Of a stretch of DNA of 64,000 nt, positions 38,399 to 49,700 are shown one piece after another (position 1 is the stretch's first letter; the number at the start of each line of letters is the position of its first letter). The position numbers were made by a program, and so were the translations under genes. The notes under the pieces are model-generated. The model was not told the origin of the DNA and searched no databases. It was given only the letters and a program-made list of their open reading frames with translations. The stretch spans positions 2,604,001 to 2,668,000 of the forward strand of contig JADFUC010001925.1 of assembly GCA_019722365.1 (NCBI GenBank), read 5' to 3'. Source of the DNA: Lithospermum erythrorhizon. Its lineage: Eukaryota; Streptophyta; Magnoliopsida; Boraginales; Boraginaceae.

Positions 38399-39640
38399 CT
38401 AATCCAAGAGGTAGAGCGAAAGAGGGATTCCTCGGATAAATGCATTCGTTCGGGGAAGTAAACTCAACCTCAGTACACTGTAAGGCAATCCAAAAGGAAT
38501 ATTAAGCAAACCTATAGTAAGCCATAACTCATCTGTTAAGTAATCAATTGAAAATGTGACAGGAGTTGGGAACGTTTCCACCTTCTTGAATTGTTGCAAC
38601 ATGGATGGTGTCCATTGTGCATAGCATTCTCCTTGGCCCCCTTGAACGGAGGAGATTGAATTCATATGTTATAACGGTAACTAAATACCTACTCGATAAC
38701 TTTTCTGAAGTACTGTTTTCAGGGAAACAACCAATCGATTCTTGTGCAGATTTACAACGGGACTGTGAATCATACATTGAAAATTTGGTGCCAAATATGT
38801 TGGACCTAATGAAAACAAATACCTCTTAGCCATTTGACAAGAACACACAAAAGTTACCTGAGGAGCAAAGCTTTAAAACAAACCTTATTATGTCCATATA
38901 CTTATCACTTGACCTATAAAATTATTTGGAAGAAGAGAAATAAAAAAGTTTTGTTCTAGTTGTCCGTTGACTTATTTCTCAAGGACATCAATAATTTATG
39001 ATCGCCATGTGATGTGATCTGAAATATCACGTGACACAATTAGTCTATTAGTCGTATGCAAACACTGAAAAAATCAAACTTCTCTATTGGTGATAGTGGA
39101 TTTCAACTAACAAGGAAAAACTTTTGAAGTTAGAAAGGCAGAAGAACAATGAGCAGCAAAACAATTGAAAATAGAATGTCCACCACGAAACTTTAGCCAA
39201 AAATGATAGTATAATTTTCAACACAACGAATGCCAATATAGATGCAATTACCAGGGTTGAGACCGAGATACAATCTGTTAATCGAGCTTGTCTTATCCCT
39301 TCTAATAAAGCATTGCATCGGAACATTTTTTGGTCCCGGCTAATAACAGTTCATAAATCAATCAATGTTAGAGTACGCTTCAACGATATCATGTAAAAGA
39401 ACATTATACACATAAGAATCAGAACTTACCTTTTCAAAGACCTTGGAAAAGTGAACAACCCACATTACTTAGGAGTCCTTATCACCTCCTTCATTGTTTC
39501 TCTCCATGACTTGCAAACACTACACAGTTAAATCACATCCCTCCACCTGCCAAGACGCAACCAACACCTACCGAATAATGTCAATAAGCAATTTGGGGGC
39601 ATATTATCCTTACCACATGGTGCTCTTCAACAACATTCTC
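38399..39640 (-). pseudogene. Tubby-like F-box protein pseudogene
   Basis: Three parts are recognisable on the minus strand. At 39640-39430 an F-box piece reads PKLLIDIIR, stop, then SVCKSWRETMKEVIRTPK, stop, CGLFTFPRSLK. At 39339-39252 an intact-looking exon reads PGPKNVPMQCFIRRDKTSS, RLYLGLNP. At about 38800-38400 the tubby domain reads SNIFGTKFSMYDSQ, CFPENSTSEKLSSR, ITYEFNLLRSRGPRRMLCTM and IQEGGNVP, then a 1-base insertion shifts to TPVTFSIDYLTDEL. These blocks are specific to plant TLP proteins, which pair an F-box with a membrane-phosphoinositide-binding tubby barrel. At least two stops and one frameshift are present, and the C-terminal half of the barrel is missing. Confidence 0.75.
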
Positions 39641-41237
39641 CCTCCCTCACTCACTCCTTTTTAATTTATCCAAAAACCACTACTTAAAAACCTATTAGGA
39701 AAAAAACTAATCAACATCTTGATTTTGATACCATCTTCATCACGAAAAGATAGTCTAGGTTGATTTTCATTTGTCGAATTAACAAACTTTGCGGTCTTAT
39801 ATGACACACATAACATTTATTTGAATCAAAATGATATAAAATTATCTTTTGTGAATCATCAACCTGCGGAATTCAATGTCGAAAGAAGAACATTAACACC
39901 ATTGATTGCTAGTGATTGTGAAAAACTTGTTTATTCTCAATCTTGAAGCGGTATGTTGCAATGTACAAGTCCAATCTTCCTCTTTCAAGAACGACTTCCA
40001 CCAAGGAAGTCACTTCATTGACACACATTTATGAAGAAAATGCCAATTAACCATATATTTTTTTTAAAATCTAACAACATGAAACAATGATCATCAATTT
40101 ATCTAATTAATTAAAAATTGAACTTTTAAAACATTAACGCATTCCCCAATATTCCTTCAAGAAATTTCTCAATCAAGCGAAATGGATAACACGCAACATT
40201 ACTCCTATGATAATGCTAGTTTGCTCTTTAATGCGATATTCCTTAAGGTTTAAAATAATTTTTACATTAATTTATCTCTCAAAAAAAGCTAAGCATTTAC
40301 ATTGAGAAAACAAGAATCCATTCATTGAATTCATATACCTCAATTTTTCAAAACTTGGTCCTGAATTTTCATATCATAAATGAAACTCTCATCAAATTCA
40401 CAACAGCAAACCATAATTGCATTTCTCTCCATTTCTATTCTTTTAGTCTATCAAGAAAATATATATATATATTTTTTCAGTTGTCATCAACTCAATCAGA
40501 TTCTCTCTCTTTCTGATTACTAACAATAGGAAAGAAAGAGTTTGCCTGATTATTACGTCGAATAAAAAAGATCGGAGATTATCAATGGTTGCGATGAAGT
40601 TTTCATAGTGGGCCCTATATTCTTCGATTTTGGATTTTGTAATGGAGGAGGAGAGTTTCGGGTTCACCAGAGGCGAAGGGGGCGATGTCTTCTCCGTGAC
40701 TATCGCAGCAGCAGCTAGAAAGAGAGGGGAGGAGAAGATAAATGTAAAGAGAAGAGATTGGGGAAGGGTGGCGGGAATGGAATAATCTAGAAAAATCGAG
40801 AAGAGATTGGGGAAGGGAGGGGAGGGCGGAATGGGAAGAATCTACAAATTTGGCACTGTAGCAACTCAACAAAAACACTATTTCAACAGTTAGAGGTACA
40901 ACCAGTAAAGCTTAAGGTACAATCATTTCATGCATCGAGTTTGTTAGACGTAATTTTACTGTTCAACTCTGATTCCCTCTTTAGAAGCATGCATATATTA
41001 AGCCGGGACTAACTATCCGAGAGTAAATTATATATATGTTCAAAGTAGTACCATAAAGTTGTAAAATAAGTGCTTGTAAGCACGCCAAAAGAAACTAGAG
41101 ACCGTTGATATTTACATTCAAAATAGCAAAAATAATGTAACATCAGTCTAAAAACTGTTGACTACTAAACGTTTTGTCCACTCAGCTGTTATGAGCAATA
41201 AAAATAATGAAAAATCATACTACATCTTTAACTTACC
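39641..41237. other. Spacer with a possible minus-strand exon
   Basis: Mostly AT-rich. At about 40720-40560 the minus strand reads KTSPPSPLVNPKLSSSITKS, IEEYRAHYENFIATIDN, which looks protein-like but was not identified. A 30-bp string (AATCGAGAAGAGATTGGGGA type) is repeated nearby at about 40750-40820. Confidence 0.4.
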
Positions 41238-42047
41238 ATTAGAAGGCCATAGAATCCACCAGCATAAAGATGATTGTATTCCTGAACACTTGTAAGAACC
41301 CCAAGAACTTCCTCTTCTTTTTTAACTTGTAATGAATGCTTCCGACACTAAGTTTTTTTATAAGACAACAACATATGGGGCATTTACATCTTTGAGGTGC
41401 TGCTCTGTAATGCCACTGCAGGTAGTAGTAACAATTATATTAGAAATTCTTGCAGTCAAGTGAATGAAAAAAGTTGAAGTGCAGAGACTTGCAATGTAGA
41501 TACAATAACTCGTGTATCCTAAAAATGAAGAGCATCACTGACCAAATTAAAACAAACAAAATAGTTGTATTTCCTCATAATTTACAAAACTTCCATATGC
41601 AAGCTAGAAACAATCAAAATCCATAATACCAAGTCAACAAATATGTACTAAATGATCATTTTCGATATATTAAGGTAACATCCACATTAACTGGTCATTT
41701 ACTACCCTATTAGTGTATTACTACCCTATTACCAATAAAAATAAAACATTACCAATAAAAATGGAAGTGTGATTTGCAGTTGTTAATTAATCATCATGGA
41801 GCAAATCTTACTTTTGAACTTGCTCATTCACACCTCTATTTAATAACACACTAGCTAAATCTCTTCAGCGAGTCTATTGGAATACATTCAACAACAAAAA
41901 CTCAACATCAACAAGGGTTATTCAACTATGAAACATGAAAAATGTGGAGGGAAATCCTACTGGAAAGTATTTGTACGACACATGTTGAATGAGGTTTTCA
42001 AATGCTTCAATGAGTTCCATAAGTTCAACTACTGGAAACGTCTGCAT
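41238..42047 (-). other. Two possible exons of an unidentified minus-strand gene
   Basis: From the ATG at 42047 the minus strand reads MQTFPVVELMELIEAFENL, IQHVSYKYFPVG, followed by a possible donor (GTAGGA). At 41322-41240 it reads EEEVLGVLTSVQEYNHLYAG, GFYGLLM before a strong donor (GTAAGT). Both look like real coding sequence, but I do not recognise the protein and could not join the pieces. It may be a gene remnant related to the piece near 40.6 kb. Confidence 0.3.
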
Positions 42048-43204
42048 CACGATTGACAAAAAAAAAAGCTCAAAAGCACATGTGATCTAAGGTTAAAACA
42101 CAATGCAATTCCGATATAATAATATCAAAATTCATCTAATAGAGCTATTGAGTTGATGCAAGCAGTCATGATCCTCTGTTCCAAGTAACAATATATGGTT
42201 TTTTGGATGCATTGAATTACAAATAAATTAAACTTATAAATTATATTTAAATTTAAACAAACAAAGAATTGAAATGTAAACTTGAAGATTAGAGAAAACC
42301 TTAAAATGTTCAAACACATTATAAATTACACATCTCACAAATCTATATACATAAATAAGAAAACAGTTTCTAGCAAACATAAAACAATAACAATAAAAAA
42401 AACATAGTAACTAAATAAATATAAATTGAATAAATTATTTTGATCAATTCAGATTAAATCATTTACTTAGAATTCAAAACCAAAGCTTGTGAAATATAAT
42501 TTTCATCAAAATTAAAAGGTAACAAACAGCATAGCCATAACTCATAACCACCTTTCTTAAAATAGATAAACAAAGAAAATCATGTAACATAATAATAAAT
42601 AATTCGAAAAGCCTGATTTGAAAATCAATAAAAAATAACATTCCTAATAACAATTTCTGCAACCTTTAAATGACAAAAAATACAAAGAGTATAAAAATGA
42701 TTTTAGACATCTAATCAATATTTATGATTATTAGTCGACAATATCAACTACAGCTACAGAAAAAATCATATGAAACTAATAACTTGAAAAATGAGGATGG
42801 AAAAAGGAAGTTGATGATCCGTGGGGAAGTGACGATGATGATCGGTGAGGACTGTGGAGGCAGAGCTTTTGCGAATCAAAAATGATTTTGGTTAGTATGA
42901 TAATGTCTAGTATTAAAGAAGCTTGGACAAGTTCCTTTATATACTAACACTAGCTACACACATCTAAATACTTGCATCAATTGCTATAATATCAAAATAT
43001 TAACGATTCACCACCATTGGGCTAGAATAGCTTTACATAGTTCATGAATTTCAAAGGATTTAGTACTTTCATCTAGATAACAGTTGCAAATAATTATCAT
43101 GTTGTTAGTACTACACAACTTATTACACTTAAATTATATAAAAAGCTACCAATTAAAATTGAAGCTGTTAAATTTAGTCAATTGTCAAAATATATTATTC
43201 TATA
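42048..43204. other. Spacer with no recognised gene
   Basis: Very AT-rich sequence with only short open frames and no recognisable motifs. Confidence 0.5.
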
Positions 43205-43440
43205 ATTTTAGCGATTATTAATTTAACACCCTATCCTTAAATGGACTTACAAAAATATTATCTTAGAGAGTTTATTAAATAATCGAGATGATTAAATTAT
43301 CGAGTTTCTACTATAATTGATAATTGCAAAAAATAAAATAAATGAAAAAGGAACAAAAAAAATACGAATTATTAATTTAAGATTTCTATCTCTCGAAGTC
43401 AATAACCTTAAAATATTATCTTAGAGGAGTTTATTAAATA
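43205..43440 (+). repeat. Two copies of a dispersed repeat left of the copia remnant
   Basis: Copies begin ATTATTAATTTAACACCCTA (43211) and ATTATTAATTTAAGATTTCT (43366). Each continues with AATATTATCTTAGAG and GTTTATTAAATAA. A third copy lies right of the copia remnant at about 45043-45140. The origin is unknown. Confidence 0.6.
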
Positions 43441-43609
43441 AGGAGTATTCCCTTTCACCCTAATCATAGGGCACATTTGACTAAAGCACGATTAATGAAA
43501 TTTCAAATTTGTTCTCAATTCAAATGTTCTCTCCCATACATTATCTCACAAATCGGTAAGAAAACACTAGGAGTGGATGACCTATAAAATCAAGTATCGA
43601 CTGATGATG

Positions 43610-44652
43610 CATTGAGCTGCATAAAGCCTGCTTGGTTTGCCTTGGGAATCACCAAGTCGAAGGTACCGTATTATTCCATACCTGCCCGTTGCAAAATGGT
43701 GATAGTTAGAATATTTCTGTCAAGTGTACCATGGCGATCGAATTGCATCGTATGGATGTTTATAATGTCTTTCGCACGGGATTTGGAGGAAAAAGTCTAT
43801 ATGCGCATTCCCCGGTTTTAGACGGGGTTTAACTGTCATGTGTCGACTTCATAAGTCGTTGTATGGTTCAAGCAGCTCGCGTGCCGGGTTTACAACCGGG
43901 CGAGCGCCAGTAAATATGGCTTTGCATACCTTTTACCGATTATTCTATTTACTTACTATCATCGTGGTCTCCGCTTTGAATGTCTTCGTGTGCGGACGAA
44001 TGATTATTCCGCAAATTACAACTTCAAAGGTTCAAGCAATATCCGAGCACTTTGCTTTCAGAATGAAGGATTTGGGTAAGCTTAAAAATGTTTTTTGCAT
44101 CAAGAGGACGAGTACTGGCGACATTTTTTCTACGTAGTTAGGAAATATGCCTTGATATTATCTCGAATCGCTCATTTGGGCAAACCGGGCCGTGAGCCAC
44201 GGAACGTAATCCATCGGCTAGAGTATCCACGCAGCCCCGCTCTAGCCGACGGTGGAAGTATCGGGCACAGGCCGCTTTCTATTTGGCTTTCACTGACCTG
44301 GACGAGGGTATAGTTTTTTCTAAGTGTATTGTTGTCTCGCTTTTGTGCACCGGCGAGATCATTGGGCAAATGCTTAAGTAGTGTCTGACATCTAAAAGGT
44401 GCCCGGGCAGGGGTGTGTCGCCGCTGTAACCCTGTGATCTCAAGCTCGACGAGTTTATTCAAATCAAGTACCATTCCCGACACGACGACATCACATTTAT
44501 TTTGATTAGAGTATCTTTGCTTCTTCGCCTGCTTGTGGAAATCAAAGAAAGAGGGATACTAGATTCTTCCTCTTCTCCTGGGCCGGAGTATCAAGCTTTA
44601 GCTAAGCGATACGCAGTTAAAGTGGTCAAAGGTTTGCTATGGATTTAGGTGC
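43610..44652 (+). pseudogene. Ty1-copia reverse transcriptase / RNase H remnant
   Basis: Plus-strand pieces in shifting frames match copia Pol: MDVYNVF, EKVYMRIPRF, CRLHKSLYG, a long block with FAFRMKDLGKLKNVF near 44060, and then the RNase H piece WKSKKE and PEYQALAKRYA..KGLLW near 44520-44650. The order is that of plant copia elements, but many indels and stops are present and no LTRs were identified. The piece is shorter than a complete RT-RNase H region. Confidence 0.8.
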
Positions 44653-45042
44653 TAGTTGAATAAGCCTATGCAAAAGGCTTCATGATAATACATGATTTTG
44701 CCTTAATCCGTGTTTCATGAGCGCCGTAATATATCGGGTTGATTGCCATTTTGTCGTGATTTGATTACTCGACGAGACGATTATACGCTCTATGTTTCAA
44801 AACTCAGTTCCAACTTGCCGATATCTTTCACCAAACCGGGCTTTATCTATTAACAAATAATTTTTGGTTACTGTTTCTGGGCATCCACAATTTCAGATCC
44901 GCCAACTCGGCGCTAAGGCTGAATAAGATACTACGTATTATTATTGTATTATTATTAATCGACAGACATTAGTCTGTATGCTTTGAGAGTAGATGATGAC
45001 ATATATTCATTGTAAATAAAAATAAAAGGACTAGAAAAATAC

Positions 45043-45140
45043 AAATTATTAATTTAACACCCTATTCTCGAATCGCACCTAAGAAAATATTATCTTTGTA
45101 TTTATTAAATAATCGAAAGAGATTAATTTATCGAATTTTT
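45043..45140 (+). repeat. Third copy of the dispersed repeat, right of the copia remnant
   Basis: Begins ATTATTAATTTAACACCCTA and continues to TTTATTAAATAATCGAAAGA, similar to the copies at 43211 and 43366. Confidence 0.6.
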
Positions 45141-45330
45141 TAAAAAAAAAAGAAAAAAAAGAGAGCCACGCGCATGGAAAACGTATGAACATTGCGTGGC
45201 TCATGAGTCTTTATATACTAAGAAGATTAGATTGCATGCTAAACTTGCAAAATAGTTTAAAATAAACAAAAATAGTATACAATGCTTAATAAGAATTACT
45301 GTAAACAATAAGCAATTACTACGTAAGAAA

Positions 45331-45449
45331 GAATTTTGTTGGCTGACTTTGTTTTCTTCACAGGCAAACCAAATGAAAGTTTATGCACTCAGGAATTTTG
45401 TTGGCTGACTTTGTTTTCTTCACAGGCAAACAAAATGAAAGTTTATGCT
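45331..45449 (+). repeat. 62-bp tandem duplication
   Basis: GAATTTTGTTGGCTGACTTT through AAATGAAAGTTTATGC occurs twice in a row (45331 and 45393) with one base change. A further short copy of AAATGAAAGTTTATGC follows. The near-identity indicates a recent event. Confidence 0.9.
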
Positions 45450-46316
45450 CAAATGAAAGTTTATGCACTTAATTATGTTAGATCCAAACATACAATCAAT
45501 GACAAACTTCTATTACTCACTCTCTAAGATTGTCACATTTTACTTTTTAATGAAGTTTATTTTTTTATTTTAAACTCAAATAACTTTAAATTTATTATAT
45601 TTATTTGAAAAATATCAATATATGCATTTTCAACATACTGCATTATGAAATCGATAATTTTGATTCAAATAAATTTTTTAAATGTCAATCAAGATCGTAA
45701 AATTTGTTAATCTTTAATTATGAAAAAGTTAAATATGATAATCTTTTAGAGATGAAGATAGTATTTGATAATATGCTCCTTACAATGTATATTGTCCATC
45801 CCTTCTTACAAGATGCATACAAGTATACAATTTAAAAATCTTAGTTCAAATTTAAATATTCGTACTTTATGCATGGTAAATTTAGGTAAATCGAGGATAA
45901 TATCCTCATTTATTTCGTTTGGGGTTTAAAAATTATTTTACCTAAAAAAATGGATTTAACTAGATTCACCTAATATCAGCTACATTCAACTTAAAATCAT
46001 TCATCCTCAAAACGGAATATAATGTATTCAAAAGACATTTTAATACGTTCACCACGATTCTCCTTTTCTAGGTTAATTTTAATTATAAAAGATTATTCCC
46101 CTCTCGATTCACTTCAATCCAAACATACCATAAAAACTGGACCAAATAAAAACCATCCATTAAAATAACATAAAAATATCCCAAGTTAATTACTCCTATG
46201 ATTTATGGTTTTAATTTAATTATTCTTACAAGACAATTTCTCTTGTTGTCCGAAACCAAAAGCGAGGCCGTCTCATGTTCGAAACAAAACCTAAATTTCC
46301 CCCAAAAGGGTTTTTG
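45450..46316. other. Upstream region of eIFiso4G
   Basis: AT-rich spacer leading to the eIFiso4G promoter. No other gene was seen. Confidence 0.5.
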
Positions 46317-46324
46317 TATATAAA
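46317..46324 (+). promoter_or_regulatory. Putative TATA box of eIFiso4G
   Basis: TTGTATATAAACACCCC is followed 30-40 bp later by a CT-rich leader start (CTTCACATTCATATTCTCAC). This gives a leader of about 430-440 nt before the ATG at 46790. The call rests on motif and spacing. Confidence 0.55.
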
Positions 46325-46490
46325 CACCCCCTCTTTCCATATCCCCCCTCCTTCACATTCATATTCTCACTAGGGGAGAGGAAAAAAACTCAATCTCCTC
46401 TCTCTATTATACCCAAATTTCACAACCTTAATAAACTTATATTGTTGCTCTTGTTTGCTTTTATTTGTGTTAACAATTGGAATTTTTTCT

Positions 46491-46760
46491 ACCCATCAAG
46501 TGATTTTGTGTTAAAAGTTGGATCTTTTTGATACCCATAAGTGATTTTGTGTTAAAAATTGAATCTTTTTGATACCCATCAAGTGATTTTGTGTTAAAAA
46601 TTGGACTTTTTTGATACCCATCAGGTGATTTTGTGTTGAAAATTAAATCTTTTTGATACCCATCAAGTGATTTTGTGTTAAAAATTGGATTTTTTTTTAA
46701 TACCCATCAAGTGATTTTGTGTTAAAAATTTGATTTTTTTGACACCCATCAATTGTAAAC
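46491..46760 (+). repeat. 42-bp tandem repeat in the eIFiso4G leader
   Basis: ACCCATCAAGTGATTTTGTG recurs at 46491, 46532, 46574, 46616, 46658 and 46702, with a partial copy at 46744. Spacing is 41-44 bp. Each unit continues TTAAAAATTGGATCTTTTTG. The array ends 30 bp before the start codon, and no ATG occurs within it. Confidence 0.92.
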
Positions 46761-46789
46761 CAGCTTTAGAAGGGTTTTTGGATTGAGTT

Positions 46790-49700
46790 ATGCAGGCTGA
46801 TCAGACTTTATTGAGCTTAAGACCAGGTGGTGGTGGCCGTGGCGGTGGGGGTAGAGTTTTTGGTGGTGGTCGTTCAGACAACTCTGGTTTTGGTGGTGTG
46901 AGCAATAATTCAGATTTGTCTGCTTTTCATCTCCAGGGTGGTCCATTTTCATTTGGTTCATTCAAGGTTAAATCTAGGGTTCCACCTTATCTTCAATTTT
47001 GATGCTTTTTTTTATTGTGCTTGTTTTATTTTTGGTTGGTTTGGGGTGTTATAGTATATAAATCTACTTGGATTAGCATCTAGTGAGTAGTGAATAAACT
47101 TTCTGAATTGGATTTTTAATGGATATGTGTAGATGTTGTATATGAGCACCTTTTTTGTGTATGTGTATGAAGTAGAGTTTTCATGAAGGTTAAAGCTTGA
47201 TATAGTAAAAATATAGGATTTGTTTGTAGAGGTGTCCTTATATACACTACATAAAGTTGTTGATACTGAAGTTAGAGATATGTCTTTTATAAGCTGGAAA
47301 ATTGAAGTGATTCGGGATGTGGTTTATTAATACGGTTATACGAATAACGGATAACAAAATTGGACTTCATTCAATGTGGTGTGAAATTCTATCTTTCCCA
47401 TTAGTTTGTTATTTATGGAGACAAAATTCACTTTTTGAGAGTTATTCTTTAATTATTTTTTTTATAAATGAAACTTTTCTGGTGCCCCTACTGGCAGAAA
47501 GTGGATTAAATTTTTTACCAGTGAATACTGCACCCCTTAGTTTGTAGGTTCGGGTAAAAAGCTTAGTTAGTGTCAATTAAGTATTAAGATAAATGTCTGA
47601 TTTTCTTTTTAGGGATGCATCTAGAAGGTTAAACATCATGTTTACTTGGCTACATTAATTGATGAATATTTTCGGAAAAATTGCTATGTATCTGTCTTAA
47701 TCTGCTCAGAAGCATATGAGAAAATCAAATGGATTGGATTATTATTAGTTCTGTCTTAATGTTTGCTTCCCCAATGCTGTTTATGATATTATGGATTCTA
47801 CAAGTTACATTACTCCTTATTATCATAATGTGTTCTCTATTAATATTTATGTAAGTTTGTGCAAGGATCTGGTGATTTTATAGAACTGTTTGATATCCAC
47901 GTCCTTATTCTTGGCAGCACGCTTAAGTTGCGTATCTGTTGTAAACTAGGACGGAAATTAATGTGTAGGCTTTTAGGTGGGCATGCAAAGAGAGCTTGTG
48001 AGCCCATAAAGGAACTTACTTACATGATGACATGATGTCTTTATGAGATTCCTTTTGGCTTTTAAATTTAGTTATACGTGGTAATATATGAAATTAATTT
48101 TGAAGTTCTATTGATCTTCTCACTTGCTTCCGTTTGTCTTGTTAATAGACTGGGGACTCTCGCTTTGATGGCCTTGAGAGAATTAAGTACACCAAAAAGC
48201 AGCTCATTCAGCTGAGAGAGGTATTGCTTCTATGATGTGCATGTATATTTTTTTATTGTGTTTTGATTCTATATGATATTGTTCCCTTTGTTATCGTCTT
48301 CGCCTCTCAAAAACTGCCTCGATAAGTATTTATTTTATACCTTCACTTATTTAAGTATGGTAAGGAGTTTCAGTTAGAAACTTGTCCATATCAATTTAAA
48401 GGAAAGTTGTCTTTTCCTTTTTATTTTCAATGCAAGTGACGGAGGAAAAAAAAAGAAGCATAGTCAACAAACCTTGACATTCACGGAGGGTTTCTGGATA
48501 AGATTTTAATGGTGATCTTATAAGTGATTTGTTGCATAAATTTATTAAAAGCTCAGTACCCTCCGGGTTTTTTGTTTGCTTTCTTTCTCACTTTCTCTAG
48601 AAATCATTTATGAGTTCTCGTTATCCATATTTCTAGGTGTGAAAGTGATCATTGTCACTTTCTTTATCCTTGTTTGATTGATCTGGAAACTTCTGTTTCT
48701 TGGTTCCTGAATCTTACACTTATGCTATAATAGAAGGAACTATAATCATTATATGTCTTACATGCCACACCTTGAGTTCAAACTGATTTTGAGAACCCCA
48801 TAGGTGGTTAGCATTGCGGAAGATATTCTAAAAGTGAAACAAGAAGTTGATGCTGAATTTGGTGAAGACCCCAGTTGGAATCATGTAGAGAGCCATGTAA
48901 AACTTGATATTGTAAGCTTTCTCCTTCTCCTGAAAAATTAGAAAGCGTTAATTAAAAGAATTGTTTTGGCTATACCATTTATGAGCATCAATATGAAGAT
49001 TTTTATTTATTTTAGTTTGTTGTGGTGAAAACTGCCCATTTATTCATATAATTGTTTTCTTTTCTATTTTGTGCAGCAGAACCAGGCACCTACTCGTTAC
49101 TCTGAACCGGATACTCGTGATTGGCATAGTAAGTCGGTCCAGCCAGCAATTCCTGCAGATGCAAGATCCTGGGACACTCTACGCGAGGCCAGAGAAGCTA
49201 ACCAATATGGTCGGCAAGATATTTCGAAGCCTCAAATTGGGGTAAGAAGTTCACTTTCCCATAATGTTGCATATGGAGTTCATTTATAAAAAAGATTCCT
49301 TAACTATGCTTTTGGCACATTTATTGTTTATTAATAGTAGTTGCAAAAATGCTGGCATGAGTTTGAAGTATCTCCTTAACTATGCTTTTAGTTCGTGTCC
49401 TACTACATCAATATTAAATTTATTCCAATTTTTTCATAGCACTCCCTTTATCTCTTGTGTCTCCATTTTTTTTACTCATCTTATCTCAAATTCAGGGTGG
49501 AACTACTGCAGCTTTGACCAAGGCTGATATGCCATGGTCAGTCCGTAGGGGCAGTCTCTCTGATAAAGACCGTGTGCTGAAAACAATCAAAGGGTAACAG
49601 ATCTTCTCCTTCATCACCATCATTTAGAGTCAAATACTGCATAAGTAAATAAATCTAAACATATGAATAGATATAAATGTCCATCTACTAGATTAGCATC

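Noticed and set aside
38605..38829. Plus-strand 74-codon frame
   Set aside because: It lies opposite the tubby-domain pseudogene, whose minus-strand reading has specific family matches; the plus frame is a shadow.
46491..46760. CRISPR-like reading of the regular array
   Set aside because: The copies are contiguous without unique spacers, and the DNA is a plant nuclear gene leader.
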